Notes under the pieces: model-generated
Databases searched by the model: none
The model's input: only the letters and a program-made list of their open reading frames with translations
Told to the model about the DNA's origin: nothing
Position numbers and translations under genes: made by a program
In this document: positions 20,933 through 27,321 of the stretch, one piece after another
Layout: every line of letters starts with the position of its first letter
Numbering within the stretch: the stretch's first letter is position 1
From: a virus
Length of the DNA stretch: 42,127 nucleotides
Direction: 5' to 3' (one strand)
Virus record (IMG/VR): IMGVR_UViG_3300010403_000034
Location: 1-42,127 of that record

Positions 20933-21049
20933 CAGGCGCCAGATGAGGAGAGATCCCCGTTGCTGCCCCGCGCCGTCCAGTCAGCGATACCCGGATGGAG
21001 ACAGCGCCGCCCTCATGAGTTCGCCGTAAGAAGGAACCGCGATGACCTG
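20933..21049 (+). repeat. Box / 8-nt spacer array, segment C
   Basis: Directly after the large terminase gene the same grammar resumes: GAGATCCCCG (20950), spacer TTGCTGCC, CCGCGCCG, spacer TCCAGTCA, GCGATACCCG (20984, exactly 34 bp later), spacer GATGGAGA, CAGCGCCG. It fades near the ribosome-binding site of the next gene. Confidence 0.85.
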
Positions 21050-21062
21050 CTGGGAGGGACAG

Positions 21063-21320
21063 ATGCCATACATGAACGAGGACCAACTGCGCCAGGCCAC
21101 GCGGGCCTACTTCCGGGCCGCGATGGACCGCGCCTGGCAGGAGGCCTGGAGGACGCCGCTCAATCACGGAACGACCAGCCAGGCGACTGGCCCGGCATGG
21201 GCGGCGACCGAGCCAACTGAGCCCCCCGCCTCGAAGGAGTCCAGGCGGACGTCGCTGCCCAGGGCGAGCGCCAGCGACAAGGCTGGCGCGATTGACGTGG
21301 CATTTGTGCGGGTGCGCTGA
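21063..21320 (+). CDS. Small hypothetical protein (85 aa)
   Basis: ATG 21063 follows GGGAGGGAC. The N-terminal half is helical (NEDQLRQATRAYFRAAMDRAWQEAW). The C-terminal half is disordered (TEPTEPPASKESRRTS) and ends basic. The disordered part carries array-type DNA: CCG at 21208, exactly eight bases, then GAGCCCCCCG at 21219, eight bases, then GAG. It lies between terminase and portal genes; role unknown. Confidence 0.65.
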   Translation: MPYMNEDQLRQATRAYFRAAMDRAWQEAWRTPLNHGTTSQATGPAWAATEPTEPPASKESRRTSLPRASASDKAGAIDVAFVRVR

Positions 21321-21327
21321 TTTCCTG

Positions 21328-21552
21328 GAGCTCCCCGCTTCCACAGAGCGCTGAAACGGACGGGAGCGCCGAGGGCGCGTGCAGCGCTGGAGCGCAAGAG
21401 CCGTCCGAACTCTCAGAGCGCCGGCTTGGTGCAGCCCCCCGGATGGATTGAGCGCTCATGTTCCAGGAGCCCCCCGAAGATGCAGAGGCGCCGAGGGCGT
21501 GGAGAGACCCATGAGAACGGAGCCCCGCATACGCAGAGCTCCCCAAGGAGCA
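21328..21552 (+). repeat. Box / 8-nt spacer array, segment D
   Basis: An uninterrupted run from GAGCTCCCCG (21328) through GGGAGCGCCG (21362), GAGCCGTCCG (21398), CAGCCCCCCG (21432) and a GGAGCCCCCCG box (21466) to GAGCTCCCC (21536). All gaps are eight bases (CTTCCACA, AAACGGAC, AACTCTCA, GCTTGGTG, GATGGATT, ATGTTCCA, AAGATGCA, CATACGCA). The final spacer, AAGGAGCA, serves as part of the ribosome-binding site of the next gene. Confidence 0.9.
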
Positions 21553-21557
21553 GGAGT

Positions 21558-21797
21558 ATGGCCACAGTCGTTTGCCCGGCCTGTCAGGAACACCAGCGGG
21601 GACGCGTCGAGATGACGCCCACCGGCGAAACGCCGACCGCCTGGCTGTTCAGATGTCGCGTGTGCGATGGACGCCGCGCGGTCACGAAGAACCACATCGG
21701 TGGCACCCTCGGTGCAGGAGATAGACGCGATGACGGTAGTAAGAACGCCATCGGGCGCGGCTTTGGCGGCGGCCCGCGCTACCGACCCGTTACCTAG
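21558..21797 (+). CDS. Small zinc-ribbon protein (79 aa)
   Basis: ATG 21558 follows AGGAG. MATVVCPACQEHQRGRVEM ... LFRCRVCDGRRAVTKNHIGG gives a clean CxxC-x(n)-CxxC zinc ribbon over residues 6-43, followed by a glycine/arginine-rich tail. Similar small ribbons occur near phage packaging genes, with unknown roles. Its last 68 bp overlap the next gene in another frame. Confidence 0.75.
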   Translation: MATVVCPACQEHQRGRVEMTPTGETPTAWLFRCRVCDGRRAVTKNHIGGTLGAGDRRDDGSKNAIGRGFGGGPRYRPVT

Positions 21798-22419
21798 AGA
21801 CGCGAAGACCGGACGCCTGCTCCCGCGCGGGTCCGCCGCTCTGGAGCCTCCCGTGATTGCAGAGACCGAGGAACAGGATCCCTCCGATGAGGCAGCAGTC
21901 GCACTCCTCGCGCTCCCCGAACCATCAGAGCTGCTGGCGCCCGGCCACCCCGAGCTCCCCGTTGAAGAAGAGGCCGATCAGGAAGAGCTCACCGAGCTGG
22001 AACAGCGCGCGCTGGGGCAGCAACGGGCCGCCCTGGTACGCGTCAAGGCCCTCCTCGAGGAGGCCTTGCGCTTAGGCGTTGACTATAAGCTCATCGAGAA
22101 ACATCCGGACGGCACGCTGGTGCTGGCCGGCCAAAGCCACACCAACCGGCGCGAGTCCTCCGACTGTGCCTGCCCCGCGTGCTTTCCCTGGGCGCAGCAG
22201 CACTGGTGGTGTGTGGTCTGTAGCAGTGGCCCGCATGACTGGCAGATGGTCAAACCGCAATATGAGCGGCAGACACTCAAACCAGGCGGGATTGAGGGAG
22301 CGCGGCAAGCGGCCTGTAGCGCGCAGTGCGCCCGCGACTTCCTGAGTAGTCTGGGGCGGCAACCGTCTGGCGCGCCCATCGGCCGCGGCATCGATCCGAC
22401 GCTCGGGCTGCCAGGATAG
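21730..22419 (+). CDS. Acidic-linker zinc-binding protein (229 aa)
   Basis: ATG 21730 follows AGGAGA. Residues 1-35 are basic, about 36-100 a disordered acidic stretch (ETEEQDPSDEAAV ... HPELPVEEEADQEELTELEQ), then a helix (AALVRVKALLEEALRLG). A cysteine-rich domain at about 145-215 follows (CACPACFPW, CVVCSSGPHDW, CSAQCARDF), a probable treble-clef metal site. The acidic linker is encoded by box-array DNA. It could be a packaging accessory or virion protein; not recognised. It overlaps the upstream zinc-ribbon gene by 68 bp. Confidence 0.7.
   Translation: MTVVRTPSGAALAAARATDPLPRDAKTGRLLPRGSAALEPPVIAETEEQDPSDEAAVALLALPEPSELLAPGHPELPVEEEADQEELTELEQRALGQQRAALVRVKALLEEALRLGVDYKLIEKHPDGTLVLAGQSHTNRRESSDCACPACFPWAQQHWWCVVCSSGPHDWQMVKPQYERQTLKPGGIEGARQAACSAQCARDFLSSLGRQPSGAPIGRGIDPTLGLPG
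21833..22010 (+). repeat. Box / 8-nt spacer array, segment E (inside coding sequence)
   Basis: Within the gene at 21730: CCG, eight bases, GAGCCTCCCG (21844), TGATTGCA, GAGACCG, AGGAACAG, a box ending CTCCG, ATGAGGCA. Later GAGCTCCCCG (21952), TTGAAGAA, GAGGCCG, ATCAGGAA, GAGCTCACCG (21985), AGCTGGAA. The spacing rule holds although this is translated, and box length is not in multiples of three. Confidence 0.8.
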
Positions 22420-22604
22420 AGGCGCTCCCCGCCTCTCTTACGCACTTGCCGCGCAAAGCGTGCGCCGCTACGCTGGAGCTCCCCGAAGAAATTGCGCGCC
22501 GTGCTCACGCTCCGCTCCGGAACAGCGCCGTTACTACTGAGCCTCCCCGTCTTGGAGGAGCGTGCGCCGTTCAGTTAGAGCTCCCCGCAAGATAGGAGCG
22601 CGCG
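22420..22604 (+). repeat. Box / 8-nt spacer array, segment F (last segment)
   Basis: From the stop of the 21730 gene: a CTCCCCG box, CCTCTCTT, a TTGCCG box, CGCAAAGC, GTGCGCCG, CTACGCTG, GAGCTCCCCG (22476), AAGAAATT, GCGCGCCG, TGCTCACG; then after one irregular step CAGCGCCG, TTACTACT, a CTCCCCG box, TCTTGGAG, a GTGCGCCG box, TTCAGTTA, GAGCTCCCCG (22578), CAAGATAG. It ends in a CG-alternating run near 22620. Confidence 0.88.
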
Positions 22605-22801
22605 TCTCGCTCGCGCGCGCGCTTCTCACTTTTTTGTCGGACTGCCTGCAGTTTTGTCTTTGACACCCTCGTTCGTTCTCTTCCATACTCCTGCACAATG
22701 TATTCCTCACGAAACACCTTGGGTATGTCGAGGCCCTGGACCGCCGTGACACCATACCGCGTGGGTATGGCGCCACATTGGGTAAAGGTCCCAGGATGCA
22801 C
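22571..22801 (-). CDS. Possible small basic protein (76 aa), minus strand
   Basis: The frame opens with GTG at 22801 and yields a plausible helical, basic product (GLDIPKVFREEYIVQEYGRE, then SKTKLQAVRQKSEKRARERDARSY). Against it: the ribosome-binding site is weak, the 3' end lies in the repeat array, and a 7-bp hairpin (CCATACC / GGTATGG, 22752-22770) occurs inside. It could be a genuine small gene travelling with the nearby HNH nuclease, or chance. Confidence 0.4.
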   Translation of the reverse strand: MHPGTFTQCGAIPTRYGVTAVQGLDIPKVFREEYIVQEYGRERTRVSKTKLQAVRQKSEKRARERDARSYLAGSSN

Positions 22802-22892
22802 GGCAGCCCACTTTCTCTAGTCCAGCCAGGGTCTCCTAGAGACGCGTGTGCGCCGGTGGGCTGCCTGCATCCTGTGTGCAGGAGGGCCGCCA

Positions 22893-23048
22893 GTGGCTAA
22901 GACTCCCTTCGGCAAGTCCAAAGCGCCTCCGTTTGGGAAAGAGAAAGACACCGCCGAGACCGGCGAGGCCTCCGCCCCCGAGAGTAAGTTCCGGGCGGGC
23001 AAGCGTGGCGCTGCGTCCACGCGCAACCGTAAGACCAGCAGGCGCTAG
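22893..23048 (+). CDS. Small basic protein (51 aa)
   Basis: A GTG start at 22893 follows GGAGGG. The product is lysine/arginine-rich: VAKTPFGKSKAPPFGKEKD ... SKFRAGKRGAASTRN, ending RKTSRR. It is one of three tiny, highly basic proteins in this region with an R-rich C-terminus (others at 23709 and 26971). These could be packaged DNA-binding proteins; that is inference from charge and position only. Confidence 0.6.
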   Translation: MAKTPFGKSKAPPFGKEKDTAETGEASAPESKFRAGKRGAASTRNRKTSRR

Positions 23049-23062
23049 GGATGGGCAAACGC

Positions 23063-23581
23063 TTAGGGCATGTAGAATTCCCGCTTCTTGGGACGGCTCG
23101 AGTTGCAGACGAGATGCACCAGTCGCACGTTTGCCGGGAGATTCTCGCCACCAAGGCTACGCGGAATGATGTGATCCAGGGACATCGTATCCCAGGTCAA
23201 ACGCTTCGCACACTCGCCACAGTCCCACCCGTCACGCTCAAGCAACAGGATGAACAGCAGCTCTCGATACGCCTTACGCGTGTCATAGCGCCCTCCTGTT
23301 CTGAGGGTACGAGGACGGAGACCCAGCGCAACCTCTTCACGGTATTTCTTCAGCCAGGCACCAGCCTTCTCTTTGGTACGAGCACGGAATTCTGGGTCAG
23401 TGACATAGCGTGTGCGGCGAGAGATTTGCTGACGCATCAGGCTCGCCTGGTAGCGCTCTTCTTTGAGCACTTGCTGTTCGGGAGTCGTAAAGCGGGCGTA
23501 GTAGCAGGGACCAGAGCAGTACTTGCGATCATCCGTTCCTTGAAAAGACGTACCACAGACGGGACAGGTGATGGTGTCCAT
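23063..23581 (-). CDS. HNH endonuclease (likely free-standing homing nuclease)
   Basis: The start is set at ATG 23581 behind GGAGGT, giving 172 residues. The N-terminus has a zinc-finger-like CPVCGTSFQGTDDRKYCSGPC. The C-terminal HNH motif lies at about 125-165 (DGWDCGECAKRL, then LDHIIPRSLGGENLPANVRLVHLVCNSSR), with the DH pair, the asparagine and CxxC/C-N zinc ligands. The gene is on the opposite strand in the middle of the packaging genes, the usual position of a phage homing endonuclease that spreads by cutting cognate loci. It is convergent with the 51-aa basic gene. Confidence 0.9.
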   Translation of the reverse strand: MDTITCPVCGTSFQGTDDRKYCSGPCYYARFTTPEQQVLKEERYQASLMRQQISRRTRYVTDPEFRARTKEKAGAWLKKYREEVALGLRPRTLRTGGRYDTRKAYRELLFILLLERDGWDCGECAKRLTWDTMSLDHIIPRSLGGENLPANVRLVHLVCNSSRPKKREFYMP

Positions 23582-23708
23582 CGCAACCTCCGAGTGAGTT
23601 GCTCCGAGTATGGGGATGCGCGGCAACCTGCTCGGAAACAGGCTTTTCGGGCTGCAGACCCTAGCCGCACACGACTTCCCATTCTAGCACGGACAGGGAT
23701 GGGGGTCT

Positions 23709-23936
23709 ATGGCTGAGACGACTATCAGGAAAAAAGGGCGGAAGCCAGTTACGTTCTCTGAGGGTGGTTTGCATAGGTCTACGAATACACCTGCAGGGGA
23801 GAAGATTCCGGAGTCCAAGGTGCGAGCAGCAGCGGCTGGGCGCTATGGGCCAAAAGCAAAGAAACAGGCAACGTTCGCACAAGGCATGCTGCGCAAGGGG
23901 CGGAGGACTGCCGCCCGCAACCGGAGGCGCCGCTAA
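23709..23936 (+). CDS. Small arginine-rich protein (75 aa)
   Basis: The 75-residue product is strongly basic, starting MAETTIRKKGRKPVTFSEGG and ending MLRKGRRTAARNRRRR. Its stop overlaps the next ATG (TAATG). Composition suggests nucleic-acid or capsid-lumen binding. The gene lies immediately upstream of the ART-like and portal genes, so it is co-expressed with structural proteins. Confidence 0.7.
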   Translation: MAETTIRKKGRKPVTFSEGGLHRSTNTPAGEKIPESKVRAAAAGRYGPKAKKQATFAQGMLRKGRRTAARNRRRR

Positions 23937-24598
23937 TGGCCGAGCCCGACTGGAGAGCCCTCTACGCGCAGCTCATGGACGCCGTAGGCACGTCTGGCGG
24001 CCAGTACGAGGGGGCGCCGTACAGCTCGAAGGATCCGCAGCGGCCACGCATGATGGAAGGCCAGGTGGATCCGGACGTCGGCTGGCTCGATCCGGTGGAC
24101 CTGCTGGCCGGGACGCTTGGCGGTGGACTGCAGCATGCCCTCACGCCGGCCTATCGTCGCAGTGTACCGAGTTCCATGGTGCGTCTCTATCGTGGGGAGA
24201 CGACGAAGCCACCTGCCGCCAGGCCTGAGTGGATCACCCAGGCGCCAGCGTATCAGGAGATGCGGCAAGCCGCTGGGCGCTGGTGGACCAATGAACCAGG
24301 CATTGCGGATTGGTATGTCCGTGAGTCGTTGCCGGATGCCCGCCTGGTCTGGCAAGACGTGCCCACAGCGATCGCGCGCCAGAGTCACCTTCCCCAGCAA
24401 GCAACGAAGGTGCAGCAATTTTCCCTCGACCCGCAGCATGAATGGTTCTTACCCCCGGCCTACGCGGGGAAAGGCCGCCCCATGCCGACTGGCCCCGGCG
24501 CACAACGCCGTCGCCCGCAGCCCGCAGCGTCCCTTGATCGGACCATTGCGACATTGCAAGCCTTGCTGGCGCGCCTCCAGGGTGGAGGAACGCCGTAA
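23936..24598 (+). CDS. Possible ADP-ribosyltransferase-fold structural protein (220 aa)
   Basis: Residues about 78-180 read like an ADP-ribosyltransferase core: MVRLYRGET (strand with the R/H of the first motif), later GRWWTNEPGIADWYVRE (like the S-T-x and A-x-x-Y segment), and a strand with HEWFLPPAY carrying a possible catalytic glutamate. The N-terminus (DWRALYAQLMDAVG) and C-terminus (LDRTIATLQALLARL) are helical. ART-like domains fused to or encoded beside portal genes occur in other phages. I rate this as inference: motif order fits, but sequence similarity is weak. It overlaps both neighbours by TAATG. Confidence 0.5.
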   Translation: MAEPDWRALYAQLMDAVGTSGGQYEGAPYSSKDPQRPRMMEGQVDPDVGWLDPVDLLAGTLGGGLQHALTPAYRRSVPSSMVRLYRGETTKPPAARPEWITQAPAYQEMRQAAGRWWTNEPGIADWYVRESLPDARLVWQDVPTAIARQSHLPQQATKVQQFSLDPQHEWFLPPAYAGKGRPMPTGPGAQRRRPQPAASLDRTIATLQALLARLQGGGTP

Positions 24599-26328
24599 TG
24601 GCCGAGACCAATGGCACCCTCATCGCCCACCCACGGACCAACGAGCAGGGGCAACGGCCTGGGGAACAGATCATCTGTAATTGGGTCTCCGGGCTCCTCA
24701 CCGACGCCAAGCAGGCCCGCAATCGCCTCCTCAAAGACAGTGACTGGTCCGAGTGGCTCCAGACCTATTGGGGCACCTACTGGCCCGAGTCGCTCCCCAG
24801 CTACAAAGCCCCCATCAACATCAACGAAACGAAGCTCCTCATCTTGAACGAGCTCTCCGACCTCACCGACTCGGCCCCCCAGATCTACGTCACCGGCGAT
24901 CCCAAAACCGGCGCCCGCGATGCCGGGGTGGAAAAAGCCATGCAAGCCTACTGGCGCGCGGCGTTTGTCGACATGACGCTGCTCGAGGCCTACGCCGACG
25001 CGGCGATCTGGCCGTGCGGCTTCTTGGAAGTGGTCTGGCAGCCGTGGCGCTTGCAAGGCCAGGGCGAGATTGTCATTCGCGCCCGGCACCCGCAGAGCGT
25101 CTATCCCGATCCCCGCGCCACGTCCGATGAGGACTGGCGCTACGTCATCTGGGAAGACGTCATGGATGTCGTCGAGGTGCGCCAGCAGTGGCCCGATACC
25201 GGCCGGCGCGTGCTCCCGGATGCTGCCACGCATGGCAGCACGCAGCACGGCCTCTCCGGGGGCGATCCGTTCGGCGTGACGCGCGGCGAGGGGCTCACCT
25301 CGCCGCTCTATCCCTACGGCGGCCCGGTCCCCACAGGCGGCGCCGAGACCGGGGTGCGGGTCTATACCTGCTACACCCGAGACTTGCAGCTCGAGCACAA
25401 GGTCGAAGAGTACGAGGACCTCGACGGCACAAAGAAGTTGCGCCAGGTGGCGCGCTACAAGTACCCCCAGGGCCGCTTGATTCAGTGTACGCAGTCCGTC
25501 GTGCTCTATGACGACATTAGCCCCTATTGGGGGGAGTCGTTTCCCCTCATTCAAGTCAAGCTGCAACCGAGCATTCACGGCTTCTGGCCACGCCAGAGCC
25601 TGGTCTCTGAAGTGCAGGAGCTGCAGCGGGGCAGTGACAAGAACGAGTCGCTGGTGCTGGAAAACGCCCTCCGTATGAACAAGGGCATCTGGCTCGCTGA
25701 TAGTTCAAGCGGCATTAATCCTAAGACATTCGCTGACGTGCCGGGCCAGGTAGTGCTGAAGCGCCAGGGGACGGAAGTGCGCGCACTCTATCCGCAGCCC
25801 ATGCCACCGGAAATGATCACCCACGGCGAGCGGCTACGCGCCAAGATGCGCGAGGTGCTGGGGTTTCAACCCTCCCGCCAGGGCCAGCAGGGGCAGGGCA
25901 ACGTCAGTGCCGAGCTCACCGAGACGGAGATTTCCCAGAGCATGGGCCTGACACGCTTGCGCTCACGCCTGCTGCTGCGCTCAGTGACACGCCTGGTGCA
26001 AATGCTGTTCTCGCGCATGGCGCAGTTTTACACCACCGAGCGGTTCCTGCCGTTCGTCGAGGACGAAGTGTGGAAGCCGATCACCTGGACGCCGCTGATG
26101 GAGTGGGAACGGTACGCCGTGCATGTGGACCCGAACTCGTTTCAAGTCCAATCAAAAACAATGTTAAAGAGACTCTATCTTGCTTTAGCGAAGATGAACC
26201 GAGTGCCCAACGAAGACTTGCTACGGATGCTGGAAATCCCCGGCTACAAGGAGATCGCGCAGCGTCAGCAGCAAGAGATGGCGCTGGCAGCGGCGGCCAA
26301 GGGGAAGAGCCAGGGAGGGAGAAGGTGA
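24598..26328 (+). CDS. Portal protein
   Basis: 576 residues with good SD (GGAGG). The position after terminase, the length, and features such as an N-terminal helical region (WVSGLLTDAKQARNRLL), IYVTGDP, ADAAIWPCGFLEVVW, the D-P-R motif region (HPQSVYPDPRATSDEDWRYV) and a long C-terminal helical crown (IAQRQQQEMALAAAAKGK) fit podovirus-type portal proteins. The dodecameric portal is the DNA entry channel and docking site for the terminase and adaptor. The middle 'tunnel loop' region is about 390-430. Its stop overlaps the next GTG. Confidence 0.9.
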   Translation: MAETNGTLIAHPRTNEQGQRPGEQIICNWVSGLLTDAKQARNRLLKDSDWSEWLQTYWGTYWPESLPSYKAPININETKLLILNELSDLTDSAPQIYVTGDPKTGARDAGVEKAMQAYWRAAFVDMTLLEAYADAAIWPCGFLEVVWQPWRLQGQGEIVIRARHPQSVYPDPRATSDEDWRYVIWEDVMDVVEVRQQWPDTGRRVLPDAATHGSTQHGLSGGDPFGVTRGEGLTSPLYPYGGPVPTGGAETGVRVYTCYTRDLQLEHKVEEYEDLDGTKKLRQVARYKYPQGRLIQCTQSVVLYDDISPYWGESFPLIQVKLQPSIHGFWPRQSLVSEVQELQRGSDKNESLVLENALRMNKGIWLADSSSGINPKTFADVPGQVVLKRQGTEVRALYPQPMPPEMITHGERLRAKMREVLGFQPSRQGQQGQGNVSAELTETEISQSMGLTRLRSRLLLRSVTRLVQMLFSRMAQFYTTERFLPFVEDEVWKPITWTPLMEWERYAVHVDPNSFQVQSKTMLKRLYLALAKMNRVPNEDLLRMLEIPGYKEIAQRQQQEMALAAAAKGKSQGGRR

Positions 26329-26750
26329 GTGACCTGCCTACTTTAATCGCCGCCTTGCTCGACACCGGCCTGCCCTCGGGGAGCTCGGTGACACTGCGGG
26401 TGTGCATTGGCGACCGCAGCCAGCCGTGTGCCCAGCCGGATCTCCGCAAGCCCATCGATCCTATGGCCATGCTGTCTGGCTTACTGCCGTTCCTGCAGGG
26501 CAGCACCGACGATGACGCAATTCCCCCACACGAGGAAGGAGGGATGGCCCATGAGCCAGGAGACCGGCATCAGCCAGATCAGTCACGACGGGGACAGTTT
26601 CCGGGTGCAGGGAGTCCACGAAGGCCGCAGGAGCGATTTCCGGGTGGCGACGGCGGACGTCCAGGCGCTCGAGAAAGCGGGGGGGAAGCAGGCCGTGATG
26701 GACTTCTTCCACCGTTCGCTCGGCGCGGCGCGGGAAGACCAACGCCATGA
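26325..26750 (+). CDS. Small protein downstream of the portal; long overlap with the next gene
   Basis: A GTG at 26325 overlaps the portal stop (GTGA). The first 75 residues look real: SDLPTLIAALLDTGLPSGSS, then RKPIDPMAMLSGLLPFLQG and an acidic end DDDAIPPHEEGG. After about residue 76 the frame runs 200 bp through the gene at 26551 and becomes proline/arginine/glycine-rich, like an out-of-frame shadow. Yet its stop forms an ATGA junction with the lipoprotein gene. Either there is a frameshift error near 26545 or these genes truly overlap. Confidence 0.5.
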   Translation: MSDLPTLIAALLDTGLPSGSSVTLRVCIGDRSQPCAQPDLRKPIDPMAMLSGLLPFLQGSTDDDAIPPHEEGGMAHEPGDRHQPDQSRRGQFPGAGSPRRPQERFPGGDGGRPGARESGGEAGRDGLLPPFARRGAGRPTP

Positions 26751-26763
26751 GGGTACGCCCTGA
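26551..26763 (+). CDS. Small hypothetical protein (70 aa)
   Basis: ATG 26551 follows GGAGGGATGG. MSQETGISQISHDGDSFRVQGVH... is a well-composed 70-residue product with a beta hairpin then a helix (VQALEKAGGKQAVMDFFHRSLG). It is more plausible than the overlapping frame at 26325. No family assigned. Confidence 0.6.
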   Translation: MSQETGISQISHDGDSFRVQGVHEGRRSDFRVATADVQALEKAGGKQAVMDFFHRSLGAAREDQRHEGTP

Positions 26764-26947
26764 GTGGCTGCTGCTGGCGCTGTGCCTGGGCGGGTGCACC
26801 AGCCCGCTGATTGATCAGCTCAACGCCCGCCAGGTGGCAAGCTGTGTCTGGTGGCGTGGGCCCCTGGGCTATCAGCATGGCGTCACGGCAACTGGTGGCG
26901 TGGAGATGCAGACCTGCCTGGCGGTGCCCTGCCAGATGGTGCGCTAG
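26747..26947 (+). CDS. Small lipoprotein (66 aa)
   Basis: MRVRPEWLLLALCLGGC-TSPLID has a charged start, a hydrophobic run and a lipobox (LGGC), so cysteine 17 is probably lipidated and the protein membrane-anchored. The mature part has two or three more cysteines (VASCVW, METCLAVPC-like) that may form disulphides. A lipoprotein encoded among capsid genes is unusual; superinfection exclusion or an outer-membrane spanin-like role are possibilities. ATG overlaps the preceding stop (ATGA). Confidence 0.72.
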   Translation: MRVRPEWLLLALCLGGCTSPLIDQLNARQVASCVWWRGPLGYQHGVTATGGVEMQTCLAVPCQMVR

Positions 26948-26970
26948 GCCCAGGAAGGGAGGTGAGGAGG

Positions 26971-27057
26971 ATGCGCGAAGACCGCTTCCGTCGTGATCGC
27001 CGGGTGCGTACACCCCGGGATACCGGCACGAAGAGTCGGAGTAAAGGCCGACGCTAA
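26971..27057 (+). CDS. Tiny arginine-rich peptide (28 aa)
   Basis: MREDRFRRDRRVRTPRDTGT then KSRSKGRR: 28 residues with about a dozen arginines/lysines. A strong GGAGGTGAGGAGG precedes the ATG, which is better than that of most genes here, so it is likely translated. It is shorter than most gene-finders report. It is the third tiny basic protein in this region. Confidence 0.6.
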   Translation: MREDRFRRDRRVRTPRDTGTKSRSKGRR

Positions 27058-27071
27058 CCCAGGAGGTGCTT

Positions 27072-27311
27072 ATGGCTGAAGCAGGACGTGGCAGCAGTGG
27101 CCGTGTGACGATCGCCTCGCCGCTCTATAGCGAGGGCGTGCACCACGCGGAAGTGACCAGTCCCATGTGGGGGAACGATCCGCCCGATCCGCTGGGCTAT
27201 CTTCCCACGTCGCCGAGTGGCGGACTGCAGATCAAGAGCAGCGGCTCCGGCGATGACGTGAACGACTGGAAAGACACGAGCTTTGAGGGCGACGACGGCG
27301 ACGGCGTCTAG
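27072..27311 (+). CDS. Small acidic-tailed hypothetical protein (79 aa)
   Basis: ATG 27072 follows AGGAGGTGC. The product is glycine/serine-rich, with a PLYSEGVHHAEVTSPMWGN segment and an acidic C-terminus (SGSGDDVNDWKDTSFEGDDGDGV). Low complexity and position suggest a minor virion protein. No family recognised. Confidence 0.68.
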   Translation: MAEAGRGSSGRVTIASPLYSEGVHHAEVTSPMWGNDPPDPLGYLPTSPSGGLQIKSSGSGDDVNDWKDTSFEGDDGDGV

Positions 27312-27321
27312 GAGGTGAGCT

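Noticed and set aside
24460-25578. A 372-codon minus-strand frame opposite the portal gene
   Set aside because: It is a high-GC shadow of the portal gene on the other strand; the portal frame has strong domain and context support.
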